Origin: an uncultured Erysipelotrichales bacterium
GTDB taxonomy: Bacteria > Bacillota_I > Bacilli_A > Erysipelotrichales > Coprobacillaceae
Assembly (NCBI GenBank): GCA_910579135.1
Contig: CAJTTM010000008.1
Span: 1-64,000, forward strand
Direction of reading: 5' to 3'
Length of the DNA stretch: 64,000 nucleotides
In this document: positions 7,495 to 16,960 of the stretch, one piece after another
How positions within the stretch are numbered: the first letter of the stretch is position 1
Layout: every line of letters begins with the position of its first letter
Translations under genes and position numbers: made by a program
Notes under the pieces: generated by a model
Databases searched by the model: none
What the model was told of the DNA's origin: nothing
What the model saw: the letters and a program-made list of their open reading frames with translations, nothing else

Positions 7495-8748
7495 TTAATA
7501 TCTAATATCTTCATATAAAGTTTTAATAAGAACTGCTCTTGTTGTAGTTCTTTGTTTTTTGTTATCAAAAGTTTTCATAACACTGTAAGCAACAACATCT
7601 CTCTTTTGAACTTCTTCATCATAGATGTAATCAGCTTGTCTAAAGAACATATTATCATCACCACGAACGTAAAGACTTCCATATTCTTTTTCTTCGTTAT
7701 AATAAACAACACGACTTTCTTTTCTTTCAATGAATAAATCAAGATGTTCCATTAATTGATTATATAATACATCATAAACTTTTGAGCTATCATCATTTTC
7801 ATATTGACTAATATCAGCTTCAACTTCAACTTCTTTACCATTTTCAGCATTAAGCTTATAAATTAAAGCACTAGTTAACTTAATAATCATTTCAACATCT
7901 TTTTCTTTAGCCATATCTAAAACATATTGATAAATATTCATGTTTTCTTTATCATAACCACTAATAAAGAATTCATAAATCAAATTAGTATAAGCATCAT
8001 TTTTAGCTTCAGTATTAAGATATAATTTGTAAATAGTATCAAAATTAACCTGATTAAATCTACCACGTAAAGCTAAGAATTCATTTTGTGCCTCTTCATA
8101 ACGTTCTAATTCAACTAAAGCGCTAGCACGGTAATATTTAATCCAATTTAAATTAGAATAGTGCCATTTTAAATTTAAAGTTAAAGCAATATTACAATTT
8201 TCAAGACATGCTGCATAATCTTTAATTTCATAAGTTGCTCTTACTTTTAAACGATACCATTTTTCTTTTTTGGATTCAAATTCTTTTCCATCAGGATTTA
8301 CAAAAGGACTATCATCTAAAGTTAATGGATTTAACTTATCTAATAAATCAGATAGCTTTTGCCAATCAATAGGCTTCTTATTTAATACATATTTAATAGC
8401 TTTGTTAATTGTTGCTTCATATGGAGAGTATTTTTCTTGTGCACATAAATCAACAATTTCATCTAAAATAGAATAAAATAAATTTTCTTTTTCTTTAATT
8501 TGACTATCATCAATTTTAATAAACTTATTATATAAAGCATAACCATAATGGTTGATATATCTACTTAAAGCTGGGGCAGCTTGCATAAAAGTTCTACCAA
8601 CTTCAATAGCTTCATCATTTAGTCCTTGATTCTTTAACTCCTTTACAAAATCCATTGCCTGAAACTCATTGAATGAGCTAGGGTCATTTTCAAAACGTCT
8701 ACGATAAACGCTTAAATCTTTTACATTGTTTTTTTCCACGACATTCAC
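7495..8748 (-). CDS. Tetratricopeptide-repeat protein of unknown function
   Basis: A 417-residue soluble protein made of helical hairpins with TPR character (for example EIKDYAACLENCNIALTLN and ELERYEEAQNEFLALRGRF, residues ~170-230). A C-terminal ~90-residue region is richer in beta strands (ESRVVYYNEEKEYGSLYV) and has no family I recognise. No signal peptide is present. It may serve as a scaffold. It lies downstream of glmS on the same strand, but the glmS terminator separates them, so it probably has its own promoter. Confidence 0.7.
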   Translation of the reverse strand: MNVVEKNNVKDLSVYRRRFENDPSSFNEFQAMDFVKELKNQGLNDEAIEVGRTFMQAAPALSRYINHYGYALYNKFIKIDDSQIKEKENLFYSILDEIVDLCAQEKYSPYEATINKAIKYVLNKKPIDWQKLSDLLDKLNPLTLDDSPFVNPDGKEFESKKEKWYRLKVRATYEIKDYAACLENCNIALTLNLKWHYSNLNWIKYYRASALVELERYEEAQNEFLALRGRFNQVNFDTIYKLYLNTEAKNDAYTNLIYEFFISGYDKENMNIYQYVLDMAKEKDVEMIIKLTSALIYKLNAENGKEVEVEADISQYENDDSSKVYDVLYNQLMEHLDLFIERKESRVVYYNEEKEYGSLYVRGDDNMFFRQADYIYDEEVQKRDVVAYSVMKTFDNKKQRTTTRAVLIKTLYEDIRY

Positions 8749-8786
8749 CTCTGTTTCTTATTATAACAATTTTATTACCAATTGTG

Positions 8787-8818
8787 AAGAAAAAAAGCCA
8801 AGAATTACACTTGGCTAA
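8787..8818 (-). terminator. Terminator of glmS
   Basis: On the minus strand AGCCAAG/CTTGGCT around a seven-base loop, then TTTTTTT. Confidence 0.85.
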
Positions 8819-8828
8819 TATGATATCT

Positions 8829-10628
8829 TTATTCAACTGTAACAGATTTTGCAAGGTTTCTTGGTTTATCCACATCACAACCTCTAATACAAGCACTATA
8901 GTATGCTATAAGTTGTAAAGGAATAGCAGTTAAAATAGATTGTAATGTTGGTTCAACATTAGGAAGATAATAAATATTTTCAACATTTTTAACTTGATAA
9001 TGATTCGTTGTTAATAAGATAACATCTGCTCCTCTAGCAATTGTTTCTTGAATATTACTAATTGTTTTTGAAGCAATATGAGGTTGAGTTGCAACTGCAA
9101 TCACTACGCTTCCTTCTTCAATAAGGGCTATTGGTCCATGTTTCAATTCTCCAGCAACATAGGCATCTGCATGAATATAAGAAACTTCTTTTAATTTTAA
9201 AGCACCTTCTAATACACTTGCATAATCTAAACTTCTTCCAATAAAATAAGCATCATGTTTATCCTTTAACATAGTAGCATATTCTTTAAACTGACAAGCA
9301 TCTTCTAATATTTTTTCAATATACCAAGGAACTTGTTGAAGTTGTAAAATAGCTTTTGTATTCACTGTTAAATGTAATTCTTGAGCAATATAATAAGCAA
9401 ATAACATTAATAAAATTAATTGTGTTGTATAAGCTTTAGTAGAAGCAACTGCAATCTCAGGACCAGCACAAGTATATAAAACATAGTCAGCATCTCTTGA
9501 AATAGTACTTCCTAAAACATTAGTAATCGCAATTGTACTAGCTTTTTTCTCTTTTGCTAGTCTTAATGCACCAAGTGTATCAGCTGTTTCTCCTGATTGG
9601 GAAACAAAGATAGTTAGTGTATGTTCATCAATAATAGGATCGTTATATCTAAATTCACTTGCAACTTGAGTTAATACAGGTAGATGAGTAATTCTCTCTA
9701 AAATTTGAGCTCCACATAAACAGGCATGATAAGCTGTACCACATGCTACAAAATAAACTTTATTAAATTGTAAAAAATCAATATTTTTTAATTCTTCAAA
9801 AAGAATAGTTTCATTTTGGATGCGTCCTCTTAATGTTTCTTTGATGGCATAAGGCTGTTCATAAATCTCTTTGAGCATGAATGTATCATATCCATTTTTT
9901 CTAGCAGCATCTATATCATAAGGGATAATAGATGATTCTTTAGTGATTTCTTTCCCTTTTTGATCATAAAAATGAATTTGATTTGCTTTTAAAATTGCAA
10001 TTTCATTATCTTCTATAAAATAAACTTCTTTTGTATAAGCAAGCAAGGCAGGAATATCACTGGCAGCAACACTTGCATTTTTTGTTTTTCCAATGACTAA
10101 AGGACTATCTTTTTTAGTAACAATAATTTCATCAGGGTGTCGTGTTGATAAAATACATAAAGCATAGCTTCCTTCTATTCTTTCTAAAACTTTTTGAACA
10201 GCTTTTAATAAATTTCCTTGATAATAACTATCTAATAAATGAACAACAACTTCACTATCAGTTTCTGATTGAAAATGATAACCTTTATTAACTAATTCCT
10301 CTTTTAATTCACGATAATTTTCAATAATTCCATTATGAACTAATGAAAGAGTATTTTTATCATTAGTATGAGGATGAGAGTTAAGATGAGAAGGAATTCC
10401 ATGAGTTGCCCAACGTGTATGACCTATTCCTACATGACCTTTTAAATCATATTTTTCCAGTTCATCAACTAACAACTGTAATCTTCCTTTACATTTAACA
10501 GTTGTAAGAGATTTGTCTAAGATAGTGATTCCAGCACTATCATAACCCCTATATTCAAGTTTTTCTAATCCTTGAAGTAAAAACGGTAATGCTTCATCAT
10601 TACCACAATAAGCTGTGATTCCACACAT
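8829..10628 (-). CDS. glmS: Glutamine--fructose-6-phosphate aminotransferase GlmS
   Basis: Makes glucosamine-6-phosphate, the entry step to peptidoglycan and amino-sugar synthesis. The 599 residues start MCGI, giving the catalytic Cys after Met removal. They contain the GATase II domain (RGYDSAG, GHTRWATHG), two SIS sugar-isomerase domains (ACGTAYHA, SQSGETADT) and the C-terminal KSVTVE end typical of GlmS. TTGGAGG lies upstream of the ATG. A glmS ribozyme in its leader (10685-10810) predicts feedback control by the product. Confidence 0.98.
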   Translation of the reverse strand: MCGITAYCGNDEALPFLLQGLEKLEYRGYDSAGITILDKSLTTVKCKGRLQLLVDELEKYDLKGHVGIGHTRWATHGIPSHLNSHPHTNDKNTLSLVHNGIIENYRELKEELVNKGYHFQSETDSEVVVHLLDSYYQGNLLKAVQKVLERIEGSYALCILSTRHPDEIIVTKKDSPLVIGKTKNASVAASDIPALLAYTKEVYFIEDNEIAILKANQIHFYDQKGKEITKESSIIPYDIDAARKNGYDTFMLKEIYEQPYAIKETLRGRIQNETILFEELKNIDFLQFNKVYFVACGTAYHACLCGAQILERITHLPVLTQVASEFRYNDPIIDEHTLTIFVSQSGETADTLGALRLAKEKKASTIAITNVLGSTISRDADYVLYTCAGPEIAVASTKAYTTQLILLMLFAYYIAQELHLTVNTKAILQLQQVPWYIEKILEDACQFKEYATMLKDKHDAYFIGRSLDYASVLEGALKLKEVSYIHADAYVAGELKHGPIALIEEGSVVIAVATQPHIASKTISNIQETIARGADVILLTTNHYQVKNVENIYYLPNVEPTLQSILTAIPLQLIAYYSACIRGCDVDKPRNLAKSVTVE

Positions 10629-10684
10629 AAATACATACCTCCAATATTCAATTTTATGTTATGAATATAAAGATATGCCTGATG

Positions 10685-10810
10685 ATATTTGTTTAATAAT
10701 CGCTTATTATTTTTGCTCATCGTTAAGGTAGCATAGTACCTCCAGATCATCCGCCGAATCTTTCGATAAATCTGGACCTCGTCAACTCATAGAGTCCTGG
10801 CGCTTATTTT
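10685..10810 (-). ncRNA. glmS ribozyme/riboswitch
   Basis: On the minus strand the leader of glmS contains the diagnostic elements of the glucosamine-6-phosphate-activated self-cleaving ribozyme. These are the cleavage site AAGCGCC (cleavage expected between positions 10804 and 10803), then GTTGACGAGG, TTATCGAAA, TTCGGCGGATG, and 3' stems around TACTATGCTACC. Order and spacing match the known class. Binding of GlcN6P should cleave the mRNA and lower glmS expression. Confidence 0.95.
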
Positions 10811-10953
10811 TTAGTTTCTTTTATTCATAACTTAGATAATTATAGACTGATTTTAGTTCTCTTTTTTTTCAAAATATGAAAAAATTAATTTTTTTAGAAA
10901 TAAAAAAAGAAAAATGCCAATTCTAATTGTATATAATAGTAAGGAGAATAATT

Positions 10954-11472
10954 ATGACTATAGAAAATAACTTATTAGAAATGAGTAAATCCTTAGTTGA
11001 ATTAGAAAAATCTGGGATTTACGATGTAGAGAAGTTTAGCTATGCTTTGCTTCATCAAACAAAACAATTAGAATATTTTTACTGTCATCTAGTAAAAGAT
11101 GGAAATTGTGATGAAACTTTCTATCATATTAATAAGCGTCCACATATTCATCAATTAGCTTATTTTAATATTGGTAGAGGTTTTCCAAAAGAATTAATGG
11201 ATGGACATTGGTGTTATGTTTTAAAGGATTTAGGATATAAGATGTTAGTTATCCCATGTACTTCAATCAAAGAAACTTCAACTCATGCTAATCCTCAATA
11301 TGAATTAGATATAGAAGTGATGGCGTATCATCAAAAGACTTACAGTCGCATTCAATTAAGTGATATTCGTTCTATTGATATTCAAAGAATAGATTTACGA
11401 AAGCCATTTTATGAAGTTTTAACACCAAAAGAGGAAATTGATGAGTTTATACATAAAAATTTATTTGAATAA
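10954..11472 (+). CDS. Hypothetical protein, 172 aa
   Basis: Not recognised. It is a soluble protein with no signal peptide or membrane segment. The N-terminal half is helical (SLVELEKSGIYDVEKFSYALLHQ), and the C-terminal half has mixed strands and helices. The ATG at 10954 is supported by AAGGAG and a TATAAT (10932-10937) upstream; the longer frame from a TTG at 10927 has no such support. It sits 15 bases before the Cna-B-like protein gene, so the two may form an operon. I see no shared domain between them. Confidence 0.65.
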   Translation: MTIENNLLEMSKSLVELEKSGIYDVEKFSYALLHQTKQLEYFYCHLVKDGNCDETFYHINKRPHIHQLAYFNIGRGFPKELMDGHWCYVLKDLGYKMLVIPCTSIKETSTHANPQYELDIEVMAYHQKTYSRIQLSDIRSIDIQRIDLRKPFYEVLTPKEEIDEFIHKNLFE

Positions 11473-11487
11473 AATATGGAGGTTATT

Positions 11488-12315
11488 ATGAAGAATTTAT
11501 ATTTATTTGCAAAGGAAGATATTTATGATGAGTATACTCATGATGTTGTTTATTTAAAAGATGAACTTGTAGGTAATTTGAATTTGATAAAAGAAGGAGA
11601 AAATCAAATTATGAGAGGTAATTATTATTTACAAGAATCTTTAAATAAAGATATTGTTGATATTAGAGTTGAAGAAAGGTTAGAAGATTATAAGTATTAT
11701 GAAAATTTGTTTGCAGTAAAACAATATGTTTATCTTTTATTAGAGGTTATTGATGCTTATAACAATAAATCAATAGAAGGTGTTCATTTAGGTATATTTG
11801 CGAAAGAAGATATCTATGATATTCAAAATAATTTGGTTTATCATAAAGATGATTTTATTTTAGATGTTATTAGTCAAAAGAATAATTTATGTCAGGTTCC
11901 TCTGTTTAATATTGATAAAGGGACCTTTTATATTGCTCAAATTAGTGATATTGAAGGATATATAGATAGCAAGGAGGAATATGTATTCCGTGTTGATTCT
12001 TCAAATATTCAAGAAGAAATCAAAATAACAATTCAATGTTTTCCAACGGTTATAGAGGTTTGTAAGAAAGATGAAGAGAAGAAATTTATAAAAGGGGCAT
12101 GGTTGGCAGTTTATGATGAAGTGGGGAGAATGATAGATGAGTGGATAAGCGAAAGAGAGCATTGTGTTTATGGTTTGAAGATAGGAAATATTTATGTGAT
12201 TAAAGAATTAGCAACTCCTAAAGGATATCAAAAAAGTAAGGATATCTTTTTTATTGTTAAAAAGGATAAAACGTTTCAAAAGCTTGATTTGATAAGTAAA
12301 AGAATAGAAGATTGA
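11488..12315 (+). CDS. Cna-B-like repeat protein lacking a signal peptide
   Basis: A 275-residue protein built of about three SpaA/Cna-B-like beta-sandwich units. The second shows G-V-H-L-G-I-F-A-K-E-D-I-Y-D and the third G-A-W-L-A-V-Y-D-E-V followed by VIKELATPKGY. These closely resemble units inside the adhesin downstream (FGLYAKYDI, IRELEAPEGYRLN). No secretion signal, sorting motif or membrane anchor is visible. The start at ATG 11488 follows GGAGG by four to five bases. It could be a remnant of a larger adhesin that lost its ends, or a cytoplasmic or chaperone-secreted partner. It ends just before the leader of the adhesin gene. Confidence 0.6.
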   Translation: MKNLYLFAKEDIYDEYTHDVVYLKDELVGNLNLIKEGENQIMRGNYYLQESLNKDIVDIRVEERLEDYKYYENLFAVKQYVYLLLEVIDAYNNKSIEGVHLGIFAKEDIYDIQNNLVYHKDDFILDVISQKNNLCQVPLFNIDKGTFYIAQISDIEGYIDSKEEYVFRVDSSNIQEEIKITIQCFPTVIEVCKKDEEKKFIKGAWLAVYDEVGRMIDEWISEREHCVYGLKIGNIYVIKELATPKGYQKSKDIFFIVKKDKTFQKLDLISKRIED

Positions 12316-12326
12316 GTAAGAAAGGG

Positions 12327-12422
12327 TTGAGTAAAATATATTATTTAAATAAATATTATAAAGATACAAATAAATTATTTAAAAAATATAATTTAAGAAT
12401 GTATCAAACAGGATTTGTCTGA
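12327..12422 (+). CDS. Putative leader peptide ending QTGFV, adhesin leader copy A
   Basis: A 31-codon frame from TTG 12327 (AAAGGG adjoining, weak spacing) ends with the residues M-Y-Q-T-G-F-V and stop TGA at 12420-12422. A shorter version from ATG 12399 would be only seven codons. The same ending, Q-T-G-F-x-stop, is found in the leader of the ICE adhesin (30092-30139). The stop codon is the first three bases of a perfect hairpin (12420-12439). A regulatory, ribosome-sensed peptide is inferred; no protein function is claimed. Confidence 0.4.
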   Translation: MSKIYYLNKYYKDTNKLFKKYNLRMYQTGFV

Positions 12423-12484
12423 CAGTTTTAAAACTGTCAACAAGGAATAGATATTTAGTGTAGGTAAGTAAGCCTACTTTTTTT
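12404..12484 (+). promoter_or_regulatory. Conserved leader element with terminator, copy A
   Basis: The stretch 12404-12449 matches 30121-30166 upstream of the ICE adhesin. Shared blocks are TCAAACAGG, TTTG, CTGACAG, then a nine-base variable spacer of equal length, TGTCAACA and GGA. TGACAG/CTGTCA forms a perfect 10-bp hairpin at 12420-12439. An intrinsic terminator follows at 12460-12484 (GTAGG/CCTAC then seven T). The order of element, terminator and gene is that of a transcription attenuator or riboswitch. It does not match any riboswitch class I know. Confidence 0.65.
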
Positions 12485-12551
12485 GTACGCAAAATAGTTA
12501 TTTAAGATCTATTATAAAATCTTAAAACAAATGGAAAGGATGTATTAAAAA

Positions 12552-15500
12552 ATGATTATAAATAAACAAATTAAAAATGTTTTCTATAAAGTAATAAGTA
12601 TTATTCTATCTTTCATGATAGTATTTTCTTCAATTATTACAAGTATAAATTCAGTTTATGGAGCAAGTGTTAATGTTACAACAAAAGGAAAGTATTATTA
12701 TGGAGATTACAATCTTGGTACCAATAATTCTTGGTTTACCTATAATTATCAAGTAGAAATGAATGGGAAGAAGATACAAGCAGTTTGTATGCAACCAGAT
12801 AAAAATAGGCCAGGTTCTGGTTCTTATACTGTTAGTCGTATGCCTACTGATTCAATGGCTGCAAAAGCTATGTATTATGGATGGTATGCTCCTAAAAGCG
12901 ATTTGTATTGGACAAATCATTATAATAGTTTAAAAACAGGTGCACGCTATATTATTGTTCATATGACAACCGCGAGGGCTATGGGAGAAAACTGGTCTTA
13001 TAAAGCCAATTCAACCGCTAAAACAATTTGTACTAATTTCTATAATTGGTTAAAAAATCAACCAGATATTCCAGGAAATAATGATGTTTTCTTTCAAAAT
13101 ACTGGAAAAGTTGTTGAAAAATTAACAGAACCACCAGAAAATGCAAATGATTATTTTAAAACAAGTTCAAATGTGAATGAAGATTTTAAATGGCTTTTAA
13201 CTATGACTAATCATTTTTCAAGAGCTGTTTCATTAAGAAATTGGAATGAAAATCAAGATTTTGAATTAATATTACCAGATGATATAAGAGCTGTTATTAT
13301 GGAAAATAATTCTAATAGGAAAATTAAAAGAGTTACAGATTTTGGAGAAACTGTTCATTTAAGTGGAGATCAATCGGGTAAATGGATTTATAGCTTTATT
13401 TTAAAAAATAGTAGTGATGCTAAAAAATCTGTCATTACACTTAAAGGAACTTCTATTTCATCATCATACAAAGCATACAAGTTGAAACTCAATGGAAGTT
13501 CATCAGGGAAACAGATTTTAGGAGCTTTAGATAAAGATCCTAGCCAATCAAGTTCTCAACTGGTAATTAATTGGGAAGATGATACACAATTAACAGTTTC
13601 TAAAAGTGATGAGTATGGAAAAGCTATTGAAGGAGCTAAGTTTGAAATTGGTCGTTCAAAAACTGATAACAAAGTAAGTGATGTTATAAAAACAATAACA
13701 ACTAATAAAGAAGGAGAATTCAGTATTCAATTAGATCCTGGAACATATTATGTTCAAGAAGTTAGTGTTCCTAGTCCGTTTGTATTGGATAAAACAATTC
13801 AAACAGTTACACTAAAAAGTGGTGATGATAAAACAATTGTCTTTGAAAACAGACATCAAACAGGATCTTTAACTGTTACAAAATTAGATGATACAACAAA
13901 AGAACCTATACAAGGTGCAATCTATAAATTAACAAATACAACACCTATTTATTTTTATAACGTTAATATAGATGATTTTGAACCAGATCCTAATTTAGAA
14001 GGACAATTAGGAAATGATGATATTATTGATGATGATATTTTAGATGATATGAATAAAGATGAACCTACTAAGGTTGAAATAGGAGACTTTACTTATAGTT
14101 TCTATGCGAATGATATAGAAACTAAAAAAGGTGCTGTTATTAATAATTTACCAATAGGAACATATAAGCTGGAAGAAGTGAAAGCTCCTGTTGGGTATAC
14201 ATTATCAAAGGTTGTAAAAAATATTGAAGTTAAATATGATTCATCAAAAGCATTAGAGGGCAAAGATAGTCAAGCAAGTATAACAGTTAGTGATAATCGT
14301 ATAAAAGGTGAAATTCAATTAATAAAGGTTTCTTCATCTTCTAATTCAATTATTTCTGTTGGAGATGCAAAATTAATAGGTGCTAAGTTTGGTTTGTATG
14401 CAAAGTATGATATTAAAGATCCTGCTAATGATTCGGTTATTTATAAAGCTAAAGAATTAGTGTCTAAGAAAGGTATTGTTGGGGATGAGGGGATTAAAAT
14501 TATTGATGAAAAGTCAGAATTAATTTGGAATAATCTTCCTTTAGGTGTTTATGAAATTAGAGAATTAGAAGCTCCTGAGGGATATAGACTAAATGATGAA
14601 GCTAAGGAAGTTGTTTTAAAACAATCTCATTTAGATGATACAAGTCAAATTATTAAGGAAAAGGTTATCTTTAATAATGATGAAAAAACGTCTATTCTTT
14701 CTATTAAGAAAGTAGCTGCTTGTAAAGGAGAAAGTGGAATCACTCAACCTGAAGAGGGTATTCATTTCTATGTTGTTGCTAGTAAATATATTAAACAATA
14801 TGGAAGTATAGAAGATGCATGGAAACATAGAGATAATTTTGTTAATAAAGATATGGAATCTGCTGAACTTATTACGGATAAGGATGGTTATGCAAAGTCT
14901 AATGAACTTGCTTATGGGGATTATGGTTTAAAACAAATGAGTTCTGGAGAAGGGACATTAGATTTAGAAGGAATATTTGAGATTTCTCTTAGACCTGAAT
15001 GTAATGAAATTGAACAAAGAGAATATGTTATTAATAATTACTATTATGAATCTTATGTAAGATTAATAAAAAAAGATTTGAAAACAAATAAGAATATTAC
15101 TCTTAATGGAGCGACTTTTAAGATTTTTAATATTGATGAAAATGAGTATGTCACTCAACAGGTAGGGCCATTTTTATACAATACCTTTACAACAAACAGT
15201 GACAATTATATTTCTATTAAAGGAATTTGGAATAATATTGATGATGTCTTAGGAACGACAATGGCCCCTTTAAGGTTATCTTATGGACATTATCGAGTGG
15301 AAGAAATAAAGACTCCACAAGGATTTTTAGAATTAGAGAGGCCAGTAGAGTTTACTGTGAGTCAAGATCAAAGTTTATTTGAAGTGACTCATTATAATGA
15401 TAGTCCTGTTATAGAAGTTGTTATTAAAAATGATAAACCAACAGGAAGAATTATTTTAAATAAAACATTTGAACAATCATATACAAAGGTTGATAAGTTT

Positions 15501-16943
15501 GCGAAATTTAGATTAACTGCTACAAAAGATATTATTGATGCTATTGATGGTTCTTTTATTTATAAAAAAGGAGATATTGTTGATGAGGAGCTTTATTCAA
15601 TTAATGAAAAGGGACAAATTATTATTGAAAATTTACCATTAGGGATAAATGGTGCTTCTTATCAACTTGAAGAAATTGAAACAGATGATCATTATGCTTT
15701 ATTAGAAGAACCTGTTATTTTTGATTTTGTTATTGAAGATAATAAAACAAAAGTTTATACAATTGAAAAAACAATAGAAAATGAACTGATTGAAATTCAT
15801 ACAAAAGTGAATAAAGAAGAACAACAAGTTTCTAAAGAAATAAGTATTATTGATACTATTTTTTATGAAGGGTTACATACTGGGAAAGAATATACTATTC
15901 AAGGAATATTAATGGATAAAGAAACCAATAAACCATTATTAATTGATGGAAAGGAAGTTGTTTCTCAAAAGACTTTTATTGCAGATAAAAGAGATGGAAG
16001 TATTGATTTGAACTTTACTTTTGATGGTTCGTTACTTGCAGGTATAACTACAGTTGTTTTTGAAGATTTATATAGTCAAGATAAACTTATAGCCTCCCAT
16101 AATGATATTAATGATAGAAATCAATCAGTTGTATTTATTGATATTCATACAATAGCTACAGCTGACTTAGAAAAAGAGATTCAATTGAATCCAAATGGTT
16201 CAAATAAGAATATAACTATTGTTGATACTGTTTTTTATCAAGGTTTAACTGTTGGTAAGGAATATCAACTAAAAGGTCGACTAATTGATAAGTTCACAGA
16301 GAAACCTTTTTTATCAAATCAAAAAGAAGTCGTTTCTTTATTATCTTTTACTCCAAAAGAAGAGAGAGGAGAAATTCAAGTTGAATTTATAATAAATTCT
16401 AATGATTTAAAAGAGGGGCATGATATTGTTGTTTATGAAAATTTGTATAGAGATAATAACTTGATTGCAGTACATGAAGATGTGAATGATATGAATCAAA
16501 CGATTAAGGTTAGTGAATTTGATATTCCTGTTCAAGGAGATAAGATTATTTTATCAAATCTTCAAGTTAATAAGATTGATAGTCAAACAAAGGAAATCAT
16601 TAAAGGAAAAGATTTTGAGTTTGGGTTATATTTAGATGAGAAATGTAGTCAAATAATAACGAAAGAACAGGCAGATATTAATAGAGGAATAGTTACTTTT
16701 AAAGATTTAAAATTTGGAACATATTATTTAAGAGAAGAGAAGGCTCCAGAAGGATATCTATTAAGTCAAGAGGTTAAAAAAATAGTAATTGATAGTCAAA
16801 ATTGTAAGAAAGTGTCTATTGATTTTGGAAATAAGAAGATGGAGAAAATAAAGACAGATGATCAATCTAAGGTATTCTATTATTCAATGGGTATGTCTTT
16901 ACCGTTAATAAGTATGTTATTTCTAAGAAAAAAGAATGGTTAG
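12552..16943 (+). CDS. Large Cna-B/VaFE-repeat surface adhesin (chromosomal copy)
   Basis: A 1463-residue secreted wall-associated protein. Residues 1-38 are a signal peptide ending V-Y-G-A. The N-terminal ~300 residues resemble a thioester-type adhesin head, with cysteine in QAVCMQPDK; the partner Gln motif is not evident. Then come several Cna-B domains (from ~345), the second carrying an acidic insert with IDDDILDDM. Two T-Q-ester/VaFE-type repeats follow (~1090-1330, with IVDTVFYQGL and DVNDMNQT), then a last Cna-B domain. The C-terminus is KIKTDDQS, hydrophobic segment, RKKNG, a noncanonical sorting signal. GGAAAGG precedes the ATG. It is paralogous to the ICE adhesin at 30292 and shares its leader element. 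Confidence 0.88.
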   Translation: MIINKQIKNVFYKVISIILSFMIVFSSIITSINSVYGASVNVTTKGKYYYGDYNLGTNNSWFTYNYQVEMNGKKIQAVCMQPDKNRPGSGSYTVSRMPTDSMAAKAMYYGWYAPKSDLYWTNHYNSLKTGARYIIVHMTTARAMGENWSYKANSTAKTICTNFYNWLKNQPDIPGNNDVFFQNTGKVVEKLTEPPENANDYFKTSSNVNEDFKWLLTMTNHFSRAVSLRNWNENQDFELILPDDIRAVIMENNSNRKIKRVTDFGETVHLSGDQSGKWIYSFILKNSSDAKKSVITLKGTSISSSYKAYKLKLNGSSSGKQILGALDKDPSQSSSQLVINWEDDTQLTVSKSDEYGKAIEGAKFEIGRSKTDNKVSDVIKTITTNKEGEFSIQLDPGTYYVQEVSVPSPFVLDKTIQTVTLKSGDDKTIVFENRHQTGSLTVTKLDDTTKEPIQGAIYKLTNTTPIYFYNVNIDDFEPDPNLEGQLGNDDIIDDDILDDMNKDEPTKVEIGDFTYSFYANDIETKKGAVINNLPIGTYKLEEVKAPVGYTLSKVVKNIEVKYDSSKALEGKDSQASITVSDNRIKGEIQLIKVSSSSNSIISVGDAKLIGAKFGLYAKYDIKDPANDSVIYKAKELVSKKGIVGDEGIKIIDEKSELIWNNLPLGVYEIRELEAPEGYRLNDEAKEVVLKQSHLDDTSQIIKEKVIFNNDEKTSILSIKKVAACKGESGITQPEEGIHFYVVASKYIKQYGSIEDAWKHRDNFVNKDMESAELITDKDGYAKSNELAYGDYGLKQMSSGEGTLDLEGIFEISLRPECNEIEQREYVINNYYYESYVRLIKKDLKTNKNITLNGATFKIFNIDENEYVTQQVGPFLYNTFTTNSDNYISIKGIWNNIDDVLGTTMAPLRLSYGHYRVEEIKTPQGFLELERPVEFTVSQDQSLFEVTHYNDSPVIEVVIKNDKPTGRIILNKTFEQSYTKVDKFAKFRLTATKDIIDAIDGSFIYKKGDIVDEELYSINEKGQIIIENLPLGINGASYQLEEIETDDHYALLEEPVIFDFVIEDNKTKVYTIEKTIENELIEIHTKVNKEEQQVSKEISIIDTIFYEGLHTGKEYTIQGILMDKETNKPLLIDGKEVVSQKTFIADKRDGSIDLNFTFDGSLLAGITTVVFEDLYSQDKLIASHNDINDRNQSVVFIDIHTIATADLEKEIQLNPNGSNKNITIVDTVFYQGLTVGKEYQLKGRLIDKFTEKPFLSNQKEVVSLLSFTPKEERGEIQVEFIINSNDLKEGHDIVVYENLYRDNNLIAVHEDVNDMNQTIKVSEFDIPVQGDKIILSNLQVNKIDSQTKEIIKGKDFEFGLYLDEKCSQIITKEQADINRGIVTFKDLKFGTYYLREEKAPEGYLLSQEVKKIVIDSQNCKKVSIDFGNKKMEKIKTDDQSKVFYYSMGMSLPLISMLFLRKKNG

Positions 16944-16960
16944 TTTTTAACCATTCTATA
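16930..16960. terminator. Shared hairpin between adhesin and ackA
   Basis: AGAATGGTTA/TAACCATTCT hairpin between the two convergent stop codons. Its T-tracts are short, so terminator strength is uncertain. Confidence 0.5.

Noticed and set aside
12404..12484. c-di-GMP, preQ1, THF or other known riboswitch upstream of the adhesin
   Set aside because: The signature motifs of these classes are absent; only the terminator-linked layout is shared.
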